The notes below the pieces were generated by a model that did not search any database, was not told the DNA's origin, and saw only the letters and a list, made by a program, of their open reading frames with translations. Of a stretch of DNA of 64,000 nucleotides, positions 1-11,120 are shown piece after piece. Position 1 is the first letter of the stretch; each line of letters begins with the position of its first letter. The translations under genes were made by a program, and so were the position numbers. The DNA is taken from positions 3,707,001 to 3,771,000 of the forward strand of contig BSBM01000964.1 in the NCBI GenBank assembly GCA_027924585.1, in the 5' to 3' direction. The stretch comes from Larix kaempferi. Taxonomy: Eukaryota > Streptophyta > Pinopsida > Pinales > Pinaceae.

Positions 1-1026
1 ATCTTCTGAATAGAGTACCTTGCAAGTGGCTTAAAAGATTTTAGAGTGCTTTGCATCAAAAAGAAGTTTTCTTTTGCATACCTAGTTGCTTGAGTAGCTG
101 CATTCTTAGGTTTTGAGTTTATTTTGTTACATTTAGACTTTATTTTTACCTTTTTTGCATTCGAAAGATTAAAAAATTGCATTTGCATACGCATTCTAGA
201 TCAGAATTTTAAGACTTGCATTGAAAAGAAAAAGATTTGTTTGGTGGTAAATATTTCATTTTCAGTACTCTATCTCTATTATAACCACTCTCACACACCC
301 ACTACCCTTTTTGAGTAAGCAAGTAACCTTTAAAATGAACCCTAATAAAATGAACTAGCAACATTTTCTTTTCTAGGTTACACTACACCAACTAGTTTTG
401 GTTAGGATCTTGGGTTAAAACACCTTAAACCACCCAAGATCACACATTGCGCAAAAATCGTAGTAAGACTATCATAGGTAAACCCACCTCACTCAAAATT
501 TGCCTGGGATCTATGCAGTAGGTCATTGCGAGATCAGTTTGTGGGAATACTCCTCCTACTTTCTGTTCGAGCATACGCCAGGATCGGATTGCGTATTGGG
601 GACTCTTTCGAGTTTCGGGCTTAGCTACCCTGCCCACGCTTTTTGATTCGACCGGTGATTGTTCCCCCAGGAATTTTCGGTGTTGTGGTATCCTTAGTAT
701 AAGACTCTAGGTTCATACACAGGTGACAACAGAGGGTATATCTGCTGTACCTAAGACAGATGTGGGAGGAAATCCCTTGCAGGTCTTTGGGAGGGCGTTT
801 GGGTGATTCCAGCGCTTGCGCCCTTAGTCATTGTATTGTGGACCCCGGGTAACTATCTTTCTTCCTTCGTTTATATGTTCTAGGCCCTCATCATCCCAGA
901 CTCTTCTCCAGAAGGAATCTATTTTCCTAGTTTGATTTACCTAGGACCTTTCTTAGTGGTGTGCTATTTGTGCTACATTTTTTTAGTTTGCCTTAGAGAA
1001 CTTCTTGTTCATTTGAGCAAGAAACT
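1..1026 (+). other. Non-coding 5' leader of an LTR element
   Basis: No convincing gene is visible. The stretch runs directly into the long ORF that starts at 1027 and is probably the untranslated leader of that element. A short match (CTTCTGAATA) to the probable 3' LTR region at about 7028 hints that the very first bases could be the end of the 5' LTR, but the similarity does not continue, so this is weak. I could not identify a primer-binding site. The short ORFs here have no recognisable domains. Confidence 0.4.
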
Positions 1027-3516
1027 ATGTCTAGCATTCCGGTGAGTGCCAATCAAGGTACCCCTATTCCTGGGGATCTTTGTGTTGTTCCATTCATTGG
1101 AAACATTGGTACTCCCTTAATGGCTACTCTGAATCTTCCTGGATTCACTATTGGGCTGCCGGTTTGGTTGTTTTCCACTCCGAATGCCTTGCATGCTCCT
1201 GACGCTTCTTTTGTGAGCACCTCAAATCAAGAGCATCAGAACCCTGTGCCTCCTTTGCCAATAACATCTTCTCCTCCTCCTTCTACCTCATGTGGTGAAA
1301 GTAGCAATACTAGTAGCCAGCAGTCTAAAAGGAATAGACGGGGGAAGAATAGGAAGAAGATGCCAAAACAAGGGGGTAGCAACCCAGCCTCTGTAAGTCA
1401 TGCTGGGGGCAAGCACCCTACCTATGCAAGTCATGCAGGGGGCACCTACCCAGCCTCTGAAGGTCATGCTGGGAGAAAACTTTTAGTCACTGAAAATCAT
1501 ACTGGAAGTTTGTCTTCAACCACTGTCAATCATGTTGAGGACACGTCATTGATCACTGCTAGTCATATTAATGACAAGTCACCAGTTCCTGTGAGTCATA
1601 CTGGAGACACCAGATCAGCCACTGTAAGTCATGCTGAGGGAGTTGACATTGTCGACAAACCCAACAAACAGAAGCTTAAGTTCCCTTGTAAATTTTCCGA
1701 GGGAGACCACCTTACTTTCTTGTGCCCTATACTTCCAGAAGTGCAAAAAGTGTGGTCCTTAGTTCAAAAGTCTTTTGCTTCTGAGCAACCAGACTTTGTG
1801 AGTCATGCTGGGGGCAAGCTGTCAGCCAATGCTAGTCATGCTGAGAGTACTGACGTTGTAAAGGAGTCTAAACCAATAGGACGGAAACCAAAGTTCCCTT
1901 GTAACCTTTGTATGGGAGATCACCTTACTCACCGATGCCCTGCCATTCCAAAGGCACGAAGAGTGTGGTCCATGTATGAAGGAACCTCTGTTCCTGAGTT
2001 GTCTATAGATTCCCTGCAGTCAGATCAACCTTTGGTTGATAAAGTGGTTGAACCAATGCAATCTTTGGTCAACCCCACTCTTCCTTCGGAGAGTGAAGTG
2101 ATTGAATCGATGCAATCTTCGACCGATCCCATCAGTCCTTCAGAGATTGATGCATCTACTACTGAAGTCTTCTGCATTTCCAGTTTGGATGTTCCTGAAA
2201 AAGGGGGCACTTCATTTGTGCCATGTGAACCCCTACCAAGCCCTAGGATTGTTTCCTTTGATTGGAATAGTCTAACTGAGCCTCATCTTCCTTCTTCGAC
2301 ACCTTTCCAGATAAAGGTTGATATCGGGAACCATACGGTTGATCGATGCATTGTTTATGAAGGTGATTCTGTTAGTATCTTATCCGCTTATGCGTGGAGA
2401 GATTTGGGTTTCCCTAATGTTATTCCAGCTGTTAATTGGTCGTTGACCTTTGATAGAAGACCTAGTGAACTGATCGGATTCCTCCGTCAGGCACCTGTTA
2501 CCTTGGGTGGAAAAACAGTCTTGGTTGATTTTATGGTTTTAAAGGACCCTGTGGACTTTGATATGATCCTCGGGCATGATTACATTTATGCTATGCATGC
2601 TGTGGTGTCTACACTTTTTCGTTTGATTCATTTCCCGCATAACGAAAACATTGTCACCACCGACCAACTTGCATTCGTTGATCCTCCTTATTACCCAACT
2701 GTAGACCAGTCCGATCTCTCGTCATTAGGCACTACTATGTCACATGCGCCTCATGTGGCATATTGTTCATTGAGTTCAAATGCTACTGAGAAGAAGTCTC
2801 TGAATTCATGCTTACCTTCTCGGGACTTGGTCCCAGCTTTTGACCAAGTGACACCTCCATCTGAATGTTTAGATATGTGTTCTATCTGGGATGATATACT
2901 TCCTTCTAATGATGTTTTCCCAGAGTCTATAGTACAGTCTACCATTCATTTGGATTTTGATCAAGTCGCAGTTATGTCCAGCCCCGGTTTGACCTTAAAT
3001 TCTGATCTTCCTACAGTTGAGTCTTTGAACTCTCCTATAGATCCGCAAATCGGTGTTCCTGCTGAGTTTGATTATGTTTCTAGAATTTTCAACTCCCGTG
3101 ATGATGAATTTGTTTATGCAGATTCCATCATGTCCTTCAACTTTGATCTTTATCCTGAATTTGATCTTGTTGATTGTAAGTCCTCGGGCCTGGGTACCAT
3201 AGAGTCTTCATTTGAAAACTCTGCCTTGTTTATGCCTGTTGTTGATGATAGCGAAGTTGAAAGTATTTCTACCACAGTGACTTGTATCGGGTCTTTCTTT
3301 ACATATGTTTTAGATATGATATTGGTACTGATGTTTCTTGGAGACAGGATTCTTAGCTTGATGTATACTTGCTTACTGGTCCTTTTCGACACCTTGTGCG
3401 ACCATGTCAGGTATGTTCGGAACCTCGCATACAGGTTTAGGCTTCCCCGCTATTATGTTGCATTTGAACCTTTTGCCATCCGAATTCACCATAGGGTCGA
3501 ACCTTTTGGATATTAG
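1027..3516 (+). CDS. Gag/aspartic-protease-like polyprotein of a Ty3/Gypsy-like element (829 aa)
   Basis: This uninterrupted 829-codon reading frame starts at ATG 1027 after a long leader. Residues 124-211 are eight 11-residue repeats of the SHAGG type, with two more SHA units near 258-275. Two zinc-knuckle-like motifs follow: a degenerate one at 221-233 (second Cys replaced by Ser) and a better one at 292-304 (CNLC, H299, C304). Residues about 433-545 look like a retropepsin-like domain, including a D-M-I-L-G-H-D motif, but the expected D-S/T-G active site reads E-G-D-S, so it may be inactive. A strongly hydrophobic segment lies near 755-795. Reverse transcriptase, RNase H and integrase are absent downstream. 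The protein resembles the gag-protease ORFs of plant LTR elements. The intact frame is striking beside the decayed neighbours. Confidence 0.75.
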   Translation: MSSIPVSANQGTPIPGDLCVVPFIGNIGTPLMATLNLPGFTIGLPVWLFSTPNALHAPDASFVSTSNQEHQNPVPPLPITSSPPPSTSCGESSNTSSQQSKRNRRGKNRKKMPKQGGSNPASVSHAGGKHPTYASHAGGTYPASEGHAGRKLLVTENHTGSLSSTTVNHVEDTSLITASHINDKSPVPVSHTGDTRSATVSHAEGVDIVDKPNKQKLKFPCKFSEGDHLTFLCPILPEVQKVWSLVQKSFASEQPDFVSHAGGKLSANASHAESTDVVKESKPIGRKPKFPCNLCMGDHLTHRCPAIPKARRVWSMYEGTSVPELSIDSLQSDQPLVDKVVEPMQSLVNPTLPSESEVIESMQSSTDPISPSEIDASTTEVFCISSLDVPEKGGTSFVPCEPLPSPRIVSFDWNSLTEPHLPSSTPFQIKVDIGNHTVDRCIVYEGDSVSILSAYAWRDLGFPNVIPAVNWSLTFDRRPSELIGFLRQAPVTLGGKTVLVDFMVLKDPVDFDMILGHDYIYAMHAVVSTLFRLIHFPHNENIVTTDQLAFVDPPYYPTVDQSDLSSLGTTMSHAPHVAYCSLSSNATEKKSLNSCLPSRDLVPAFDQVTPPSECLDMCSIWDDILPSNDVFPESIVQSTIHLDFDQVAVMSSPGLTLNSDLPTVESLNSPIDPQIGVPAEFDYVSRIFNSRDDEFVYADSIMSFNFDLYPEFDLVDCKSSGLGTIESSFENSALFMPVVDDSEVESISTTVTCIGSFFTYVLDMILVLMFLGDRILSLMYTCLLVLFDTLCDHVRYVRNLAYRFRLPRYYVAFEPFAIRIHHRVEPFGY
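1396..1659 (+). repeat. 33-bp coding minisatellite (eight 11-aa SHAGG-type repeats)
   Basis: Eight tandem in-frame units of 33 bp encode SHAGG-like 11-residue repeats. The early units are the most alike, while later ones drift to NHTGS, NHVED, SHIND and SHTGD. A further pair of related units occurs at about 1798-1850, between the two zinc-knuckle-like motifs, so the repeat probably spread together with a motif duplication. Confidence 0.8.
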
Positions 3517-4008
3517 TGTGTTAGCCATCTCTTTATGCATTGTGCACCAGTCCGATAGCAGATCCTACCTAACATGGGTCACCCTAGTCAGCACCCTTAT
3601 GCCATTCTGGTGCCCATGCTGAGTTTTTCTCATAGGCTCGGGAGCCTTTTTAGATTTACCATGACTTTGAGAAGAAGCCTCATATCTTTCTTCCTCATAT
3701 ATTTATGGCCATCCCTGATAAGGCTCCCATCTTTGTGTTCAAATTGCATATGCATCTATTATGATCCCGCTTGCGCTAATGAGCCTGAAGCCGGCTTCCA
3801 CGCTTTTATCCCGTTGTATAAGCCTCCATCTCTGATCTCGTTTCCGCTAAGCCCTGTATCATTTTTCCTTCGTAGTTTGACACCTTTTACCTAGAGGAGA
3901 CACACCCTGAGTGTCCTTATCTTGCTCATGTTCCTTGCATTAGGCATAGCTTTGTTCCATGCGCTTGGAGCTAGTTTTGCATGTCCCTGACACTCGTCTC
4001 CTCCCTTT

Positions 4009-4316
4009 ATGAGCATTCTTCTACCTTTACTTCGAGCTCGTTAAAAACAGTAAGTAGGTTATGACCATTCTTCTACCTTTACTTCGAGCTCGTTAAAAAC
4101 AGTAATTAGGTTGCGAGCATTCTTCTTTTACTTTGAGCTCGTTAAAAACAATAAGTAGGTTTCGAGCATTTCTTTCACCTTTCCTTCGAGCTCATTAAAA
4201 ACAGTAAGGAGGCTACGAGCATTTCTTCCATCTTCACTTCGAGCTCATTAAAAACAGTAAGGAAGTTATGAGCATTTTCCTATCTCCTTTGAGCTCGTTA
4301 AAAACAGTAAGGAGGT
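4009..4316 (+). repeat. 52-bp tandem repeat, about six units
   Basis: Units share a core GAGCATTCTTC ... GAGCTCGTTAAAAACAGTAAG with a period of about 52 bp. The first two units are nearly identical and later ones shorten and diverge. Scattered GACTCGTTAAA and GAGCTCGTTAAAA remnants continue to about 4890, so the array was once longer. Confidence 0.85.
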
Positions 4317-4674
4317 CATGAGTTTACTTTTCCAGACTCGTTAAACCTTTACGGAAAAGATCCCTATGGATTTCTTTTAAGCCCTTTTCAGACTCCTTAA
4401 ATAGGAAAAGTTTGCCGAGCATAGTTGTCTTTTCGGGCTCGTTAAAAGAACTGAACCGACATCCACTTAGGTATAGAATTACCCATTTTCCGGGCCTTGG
4501 TGGATAATTTACGGAAAAGGTATACTCTAGGCATACTCTTGTATGCGCTAGAAGAGTTCTTCTTCCATTATTTTACACTTTTTCGGGGAAGGAGACTAAC
4601 TTTACGAAAAAGGACCTTTGGAGTCGTCTTTAGGGTTTTCAGACTCTCGAAATGTGAATACACCAAGCGAGCAC

Positions 4675-4818
4675 ATACCAATCCGGGCTCGATATAAAAT
4701 CCACGGATAGGTGTATAGAGGACTGTTTAAGTTTTTCAACTCTATAAGCAAGAAAACACCGCCGAGTACAGACCAATCCGGGCTCGATATAAAATCCATG
4801 GATAGGTGTATGGAGTTT
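4675..4818 (+). repeat. Direct duplication, about 97-bp spacing
   Basis: The motif AATCCGGGCTCGATATAAAA followed by a GGATAGGTGTAT block occurs at about 4678 and again at about 4775, each followed by a TTTTTCA-rich stretch. It belongs to the same degenerate repeat field as the 52-bp array. Confidence 0.7.
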
Positions 4819-6160
4819 TCTTCTAGGTTTTTCAGACTCCTTAAATATGAAAATACCGTCGAGCATGCTTTAGTTCTTTGTCGAGCTCGTTAAAAAATAA
4901 AAAAGGAAAGGGAAGGGAAGAATGTTAAAATATCTTTCAATATGATGGCAGCAAGTCAACTATCTCCTTGAACAAAGCACCTGTTTTGAGTCTATCAAAC
5001 AAGTTGGGTTCTAGCATTGGCCTTAGGGTAAACTTGATCTCAGAGTTCTTACTCCTCCGTTTGGTTAGTCTTCCAATCATATGGAGAATCTGTTAATGTC
5101 TCCTACATTGCAGACTTGCATCGTGGTCTCTTTGTGCTCAAAGCTGCCTAAGTCACTCTTGTGTTGTGCTCACTGTTCAAATATATAACCTGTGTCGGCC
5201 ATTCTGCAGTTGCCTTGACCTCATGTGTCGGCCATTCCTTGGTGTCAGTATGTTTCATCATGTGTTTAGTCCTACTCCAAATCAGCTCATACCTGTTGAG
5301 TGTCCCTCGTGTTGGATGATGGAGGATGCATTAAGGCCTCCCTTCCAATGGACTTCTTCCCATCGACTTCAACTCATTGTGCTCTGGGAATGAAGTTCAG
5401 AGTTTCGGTTAGTACCTTGGGGATTGCAGTCATTAGTGGCAGTTTCCCTCGCTATTGGATAGATGGGAATACATCAATGTCTCCTATCCGATGGATTCTT
5501 CAAGTGTTCGACGGCAAGACCATCTATTCGCACTTGCTTGAATGTACTAGGTACCTTGGGTTCCATTTTCATTATTGGTGGACACCCTCGTGTTTGTTAA
5601 ACGATATACATCAATGACCGGTAATCAAACGATACCTCCCATGTTCGACATCAACTCATTTATTCGCATGGATAGGTTTGTACCTTGGATTGTTTTTGGA
5701 TGAAGACCTTGGGATCCTCGATAGCATCACCTCATTTATGTTATCTCCTAAGTTGCGCAAGACTGAGCCACACTCTTTTTTGGCTCTTGATGAGACATAG
5801 ATCCAGCTTGTTCTCTATGGCTATGTTCTCCAGTTTTGGCATAGATCCACCTTGTATTTATGTGGCTATGTTTACACTTATGTTCTTCATGGATACACGC
5901 TTGTATTCTAGTGGCCATGATATATGCATCAGTATTTTGGATCATTATTGTATCCTCTTGGAGATCATGTTCCACCATTTGAACATGGACAGTTACCCAA
6001 TGGATAAGTTTGTCTGAATTTGTCTTTGCTTTCAGGTACTTCATTTGAGCCTATGATTCTTGGTTTCTCCGTTCCTTCACGATTCAACTTTTTTTTATTT
6101 ATAATGTATTTCGGCCATCGTTTCCCGTACTCCCTCTGACCTCATACATTAGGGGGCATC

Positions 6161-6900
6161 TGTTATATCTTGAAATGACACCTCTCCGTCCGTGACGACA
6201 CTTGTTTCCCTTGGTCGCATGACGACACTTCTTGAGATCAAGTTCAGTCACACAACAGGACATTTGTGGATGGAGGAGTCATTTGGGACCCTAAAAATGG
6301 TTGAAATTACCTCATTCTTGACCCATTTGATGTATATGACCCTTAGGAACATTTTTCCAGACCAAACCATCTCCTGAAAATGAGCAGAAAAGCCTGTTTC
6401 TGGCCATTTTTCAACATGAGCGTGACTCCACTGTTATAATAGTAGCGTGTGTACGCGACTTTGTCTCATTTAAAGTAGCGCCATTTCCATGTGTACGCGA
6501 CTTTAAGTTAAGTTAAGTTGGTTGGGAAACCTCTTGAGTGGTTATAACTTCTTTTCCTCTTCCTCATTGACTATATAAGGAGGGTAGAAGGGTCATGTGA
6601 AAGGATGAAGCCCAATTACAAAGTTATGCTGGAGGAATGGAGACCCTCATCCCCCTCTCTTGTGCTTCAGTTTTGGTAAACCCTAGTACAATTGCTTATA
6701 GGCTGGGATCCTTGGAGAACGGAAGCAGGAGACCTTGAATCTAGGTTTCGTGAAGTCCCAAGCTTGAAAGAAGGTATAACTATATGTACTTGCTTTCATT
6801 CATTAATAAAGATCAGACGTTCTTCTTTTTCCAAATATGACCTATTAATGTGTCTTAGATTTTATTACAGTTTGTTTATAATCTGATGTTTTCTTCTATT
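6161..6900 (+). mobile_element. Probable 3' LTR of the element carrying the 829-aa ORF
   Basis: A polypurine-like tract AGGGGGCATC (6151-6160) is followed by TGTTATATC, the usual TG start of an LTR. A TATA box (CTATATAAGG) lies at 6571-6580 and an AATAAA-like signal at about 6807, the spacing expected of U3 and R. The right end is not defined: no matching 5' LTR is available in the window to align it, and the LTR could extend to about 7130. Confidence 0.55.
6571..6580 (+). promoter_or_regulatory. TATA box of the probable 3' LTR
   Basis: CTATATAAGG, about 410 bp inside the LTR, is a good plant TATA box and would start transcription near 6600. Its position inside the LTR fits a U3/R boundary. 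Confidence 0.5.
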
Positions 6901-7139
6901 ATGAATGTTAGTCTTATATATGTAGTCAAATGTGTTTGAGAAAGGTATCGAGTTGTTTTGAAGGTCTGGGCATTGCGACATTGAATAGCATTGAAGAGCG
7001 AGGGAGGCAAAGCTAGGATCAACCTTCTGAATAAGGTGCCTACATCTCTAAACCCTAATCTCTTCATTGATTTGCTGTACTTGCATAATACTTGTAAGTC
7101 TATCTTTATCACCGTAAGTTGGTAGTTTCTCCCCTGAAC

Positions 7140-7611
7140 TATAGGTGCATTTTCCCCACAACAAAAATGGACCTGTAAGGTGAGACCTGGGCCACTGGAC
7201 CAGAGGAAAGGGGCACCTATAGTACTACCCGGATGTCTTGAATCCAACAGAGTCAATGGTTCTCCGATCGGAGCCATGGTCGTCATTTTATGGCTCGTTC
7301 CGTCTCGCATCCAAAAGGCCTTCAAGGACACCTGCTGGATACCTACCGGGGACATCGAAGTCCAACCGTGCACCAAAACCAGGTTCCAGGGAGTCCTGCA
7401 AGTGTCTCTAGGGAGGTTCCAGCTGGGAACACTAGCCGTAAGTGCTCAGCAGATGATTTTGCAAAGTTGACCCCCATGTGCAAAAATTGCACAGTCCCTC
7501 ACTAAGCAAAACCCTAGTTTCCAAGATGGACCTACAAGGTGACACCCAGACCATTGTACCAGAGGGGAGGGGCACCCCTAGTACTATCTGGACATCCTGA
7601 ATCCAATGGAG
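7140..7611 (+). repeat. Satellite-like tandem repeat, monomer about 358 bp (left block)
   Basis: The segment ATGGACCTGTAAGGTGA at 7168 recurs as ATGGACCTACAAGGTGA at 7526, with matching sequence after it, giving a period of about 358 bp. The second unit is interrupted at 7611 by a solo LTR and resumes at 8218-8268. AAAACCCTAG boxes link this block to the array at 9810-12375. Part of it (about 7418-7485) recurs in reverse complement at 12376-12428. Confidence 0.75.
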
Positions 7612-8217
7612 TGTTAGAAAAATAGGATCGCAGAGTAATAACAATAAACAAAAATGCAAATATAATCACACATACACATTACAAGAGAGACACAGATATA
7701 TCGTGGTTCACCCAACTTGAGCTGCGTCCACACTGAATTTTCCAGTCCTTATTATTATTACCGTCCAGCAAGGTGAAGGGATACAACCTGCAACACAACC
7801 GCTGCATTTCCTCTTCTCTGTTTCACAGTCTCTCTCCTGATCTCAGAGATCTTTACAATGCATAAAACCTAGTACACCCTCATCCCTAGCCGTATTACAA
7901 TGTCTTTATTTTATAACAGAAATACAATGGGAAAAATACCACGGGATACCCAAAACCATGGGCTCGCAAAACAGTTGGCGAAAACAACCCCAAAAAATTT
8001 CTTCGGGGGCGTTTCCCCTGAACCCCCATTTCTCGGGGGCGCTGCCCCCGGACCCCCCAGCCAGGGGGAATGGTCCCCCTTGGAACCCCGTGGGGGGGCA
8101 ATGTCCCCCCGCTGGGGTGACTGAACAGTCCACCTACATATCATATAAAACTAGGGTACAAACACAGCTGATACAATATCATCTATGAGACTAGAAGATC
8201 TGGATCCACAACCAACA
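7612..8217 (-). mobile_element. Copia-type solo LTR (606 bp)
   Basis: The element begins TGTTAG and ends CCAACA, so its ends are inverted (TGTTRG/CYAACA). It sits cleanly inside a satellite unit whose flanks join as in the neighbouring unit. The flanking 5-mers TGGAG and CAGAG match at three of five bases, a decayed duplication. In minus orientation it reads TGTTGG ... TTTCTAACA and has the GTGAACCACGATATAT block typical of plant Copia U5 regions. The middle (7998-8110) is very GC-rich, with G/C runs that can form several hairpins. No internal region or second LTR is present, so it is the product of LTR-LTR recombination. Confidence 0.85.
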
Positions 8218-8268
8218 CAGAGTCGATTGTTCATCGATCCGAGCCATGGGCGTCATTCTATGGCTCAT

Positions 8269-9787
8269 TTTATGCACATACGTCCTGAGAAGGTTGAAGT
8301 TGTAAAGCAACAACTTTCTAGTATTCATCTTGAAGCTCTTTTGTTTATGTCTAAGATAAAGAAGCTATCAGTTCGTGAGCTGGAACATATCGATCTTAAC
8401 AGGATTTATACAATCTTTGTTTTACAAGTAACTGACCTTAGAACTTCTCGTAGCAATGACAATGAATACCTCATTTTCCATTTGTTAGTAGAAGAAGATC
8501 AATTTTTGAGAAAACAATGTAGTTATTAGTTGTGGAGGCAGTGGTTTCCCGTGGAAAACCAGTGTAGGGTTGAGCAGAGAAAAGATGTTGGGAAATGGGC
8601 TATTACATTAGCTTTTCCAATGGGCGAGCGGCTTACAGAAGGAAATATGGCAGCTATAGGTATCTATGCTTTTCTTCTGACGAAAATTGTAACAGGATTT
8701 CCATTTATAATACATGCATATGTTTAACTGGTTTTGTCAAGAGAAATTATCATTTTCAATAACAAGTGGAACCAAGGAATCCTTCATTGTGTTCCATTAG
8801 CATTTTGTTCAACATTTCGTGCTCTGATAAGTGGTAATTCACCTCTATCATTGAAAACTTGGGTCTATAGGTACCTTCCCTTTCATATTCCTTGTTATCC
8901 ATAGCTAACACAAGTTAGAGATGCCATTCAGACCCAATTGAAAGCTGGGGAAGTGGTTTTATGTGATGTCAGCTTTGGGAATAAACGTTTATGTAAACCA
9001 ACAAAATCTCAGACAATACTCCCTACTTTTAAACAAATTCTGGAGAAATGAAGAGGACAAGTTCATCAAAGCAACTTCATTCATCTATATTCTCGTAATG
9101 CACACATAGTCCATCCTTATCTTGATAAACAAGAGTTCTATAATAGCTTGAATTTTTTGGGCGTGGTTATCTCCTTGTATTCGGTTGTTTGATTGGTTGA
9201 CAAGCTTGCCTGAAAATCTGTACATTGAACTTCTTTGTTTTATTGATGAAAATTGGAAGGGATTTTCAAGTCACCTACAAAATGCTCCTTTGTTGAACTA
9301 TGTAAGTGCTTCCAACAACATAGATTTGGCTAGTGTATCAAATTCCACCATCCACACCAAAATTTATCTTTCGTCAAAGGATTCACACATATTGTGGCTG
9401 ACGAAATGGTATGGGGAGCTTGGAAGTTCCGCCAAATATTATTCCATGCCTGAATCTACCCAGAAGGAAATTATAAATTTAGATCCTCGAGAATGCCTAA
9501 ATATACCTAGAAGAAAATTATAAATTTAGATCCTCGAGAAAGTGAGAAACTGTATGAGTGGTTGAATTAGTATCCAAAAATAACAGAGCTTTCTATTTCA
9601 AAGTTTGTTGAGCGACTCCTCGATGTAGTATCAGACTCAACAGACAGTAAACTTGTTATCACCACTACACATTTTTTGCATTATTCATCTGCAAATAACT
9701 ACGTCTGGCCCAAAGAGCTTACAAGTCTTTGCAAGAATATTCCCCTAGTAGATGAAGGTGGAAAATCGTTAGGGTACGAGGCTCTCT
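8269..9787 (+). pseudogene. NO VEIN-like (sacsin-type ATPase family) gene fragment, broken
   Basis: Translation gives pieces of the plant NO VEIN protein in the correct order: RPEKVEVVKQQL, then LSVREL, a FPVEN ... AITLAFPMGERL block, a YAFL ... GFPFII block, KWNQGILHCVPLAF, LPENLYIELLCFIDENW and a final WPKEL ... LVDEGGKSLGYEAL. Stops occur at 8527-8529, about 8725 and several later points, with at least two frame changes, so no full product can be made. NO VEIN is a very large nuclear protein needed for vascular patterning. This piece covers only a middle section and has no visible introns. A 28-bp duplication (AAATTATAAATTTAGATCC) occurs near 9470 and 9513. Both sides are the 358-bp satellite. 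Confidence 0.85.
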
Positions 9788-9809
9788 AAAGTTTCTCTAG
9801 CCTGCATCC

Positions 9810-11120
9810 ATGAGTAATTGGGCCAAGGTGTCCTCGAATTGCCCCAGGCTTCCCGACTAGAATGTCCGTAGCACCCTAACCATGGCTCCATTGGTAAATA
9901 CATCGATTCCGGTGGGTCCGGGACACCTGGTTTCAACTAGGGGCCTCCCAACAGCATCCCTAGAAGACCCAGAAGAGGTGCCAATGAGCCATCTCTGGAG
10001 CTAGGGTTTTTCTTAGTGAGGGCCATTCCAAATTTGCTCAAGGGGGCCATTTCTCGTCCGGAGGCCCCCAAGCGTGCATGGCCACCGTGGACAAGTCCAC
10101 AAGGGCTACCTGGACCTTTTGGAGCCAACAGAATCCAAGTCTGCTCACCGGTTTGGGTTCCGTGGCCCCTGAGCAAATCCCCAAAGTGTCCCTGAATGGC
10201 CCCGGAGCAAATCCCCAAAGTATCCCTAAATGGCCCGAGGGTGCCTGACTAGAATGCCCGTAGCGCCCAAACCATGGCTCCGTTGGTGAATCCGTCGATT
10301 TTGGTGGGTCCAAAGCATCAGGTTTTAGCTAGGGGACCCCCCACATCATCCCTCGAAGACTTGGAAGCGATGCCAACGATCCATCTCCAGAGCTAGGGTT
10401 TGCTTAGTGAGGGCCATTCCAAATTTGCTTAAGCGAGCCATTTCTCTCATGGAGGCCCCCGGGCGTGTGTGGCCACTATGGACAGGTCCACAAGGGCCAC
10501 GTGGACCTGTGGGAACTGTCGGAATCCATGTCCACTTGTTGGTTTGGGTTTTGTGGCCCCGGAGCAAATCCCCAAAGTGTCCCTGAATGGTCCCGGTGTG
10601 CCCAACTAGAATGCCTGTAGCACCCGTACCGTGGCTCCGTTGGAAAATCCGTCGATTCCAGTGGCTCCGAGACACTGGTTTTCAGTTAGGGGACCCCCCA
10701 CAATGTCCCTTGAAGACCCGGATGCGGTTCCAATGGGCCATCTTCAGAGCTAGGGTTTTTCACAGTGAGGGCCATTCTAAATTCGCTCAAGGGGGGCATT
10801 TCTGGTCATGAGGCCCCCGGGCGTGCGTGGCCATCGTGGACAAGTCCACAATGGCCATGTGGACCTATGTGAAGTGATGAAATCAAATTTTGCTCACCGG
10901 TTTGGGTTCCATGGCCCCGGGGAAAATCCTCAAGGTGTTCCTGAATGGCCCAGGGGTGCTCGACTAAAATGCCCATAGCGGCCAAACCCTGGCTTGGTTC
11001 ACGAATACGTCAATTTCGGTGGTTCCGGCACACCGTATTTCCTCTAGGGGTCCCCCCATAATGTCCTTCGAATACCCGGAAGTAGTGCCAATGGGAAATC
11101 TCTAGAGCTAGGGTTTTTGC
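9810..11120 (-). repeat. 358-bp satellite array, orientation A
   Basis: At least three and a half monomers are visible. The marker CCATGGCTCC recurs at 9881, 10273, 10630 (GTGGCTCC) and 10989, giving spacings of 392, 357 and 359 bp. The longer first spacing comes from an internal duplication of a GAGCAAATCCCCAAAGT block. Each unit carries a GAGCTAGGGTTTTT segment (telo-box-like on the other strand) and a GGGCCATTCCAAATTTGC block. Identity between units is roughly 80-90% by eye. Confidence 0.85.

Larger units (their letters stand above)
3517..6150 (+). other. Non-coding 3' internal region of the LTR element
   Basis: No reverse transcriptase, RNase H or integrase motif was found on either strand. 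The short ORFs have no recognisable domains. The stretch holds tandem repeats (listed separately) and then about 1.3 kb of T-rich sequence leading to a polypurine-like tract at 6151-6156. The lack of pol supports a non-autonomous element that would depend on enzymes supplied elsewhere. Confidence 0.5.

Noticed and set aside
6876-7376. 166-codon minus ORF over the satellite start
   Set aside because: It crosses from LTR-like sequence into the satellite and has no domain; one of several chance ORFs in GC-rich repeat DNA.
7895-8188. Several overlapping ORFs on both strands in the GC-rich LTR core
   Set aside because: Chance ORFs in a GC-rich LTR; none has a domain.
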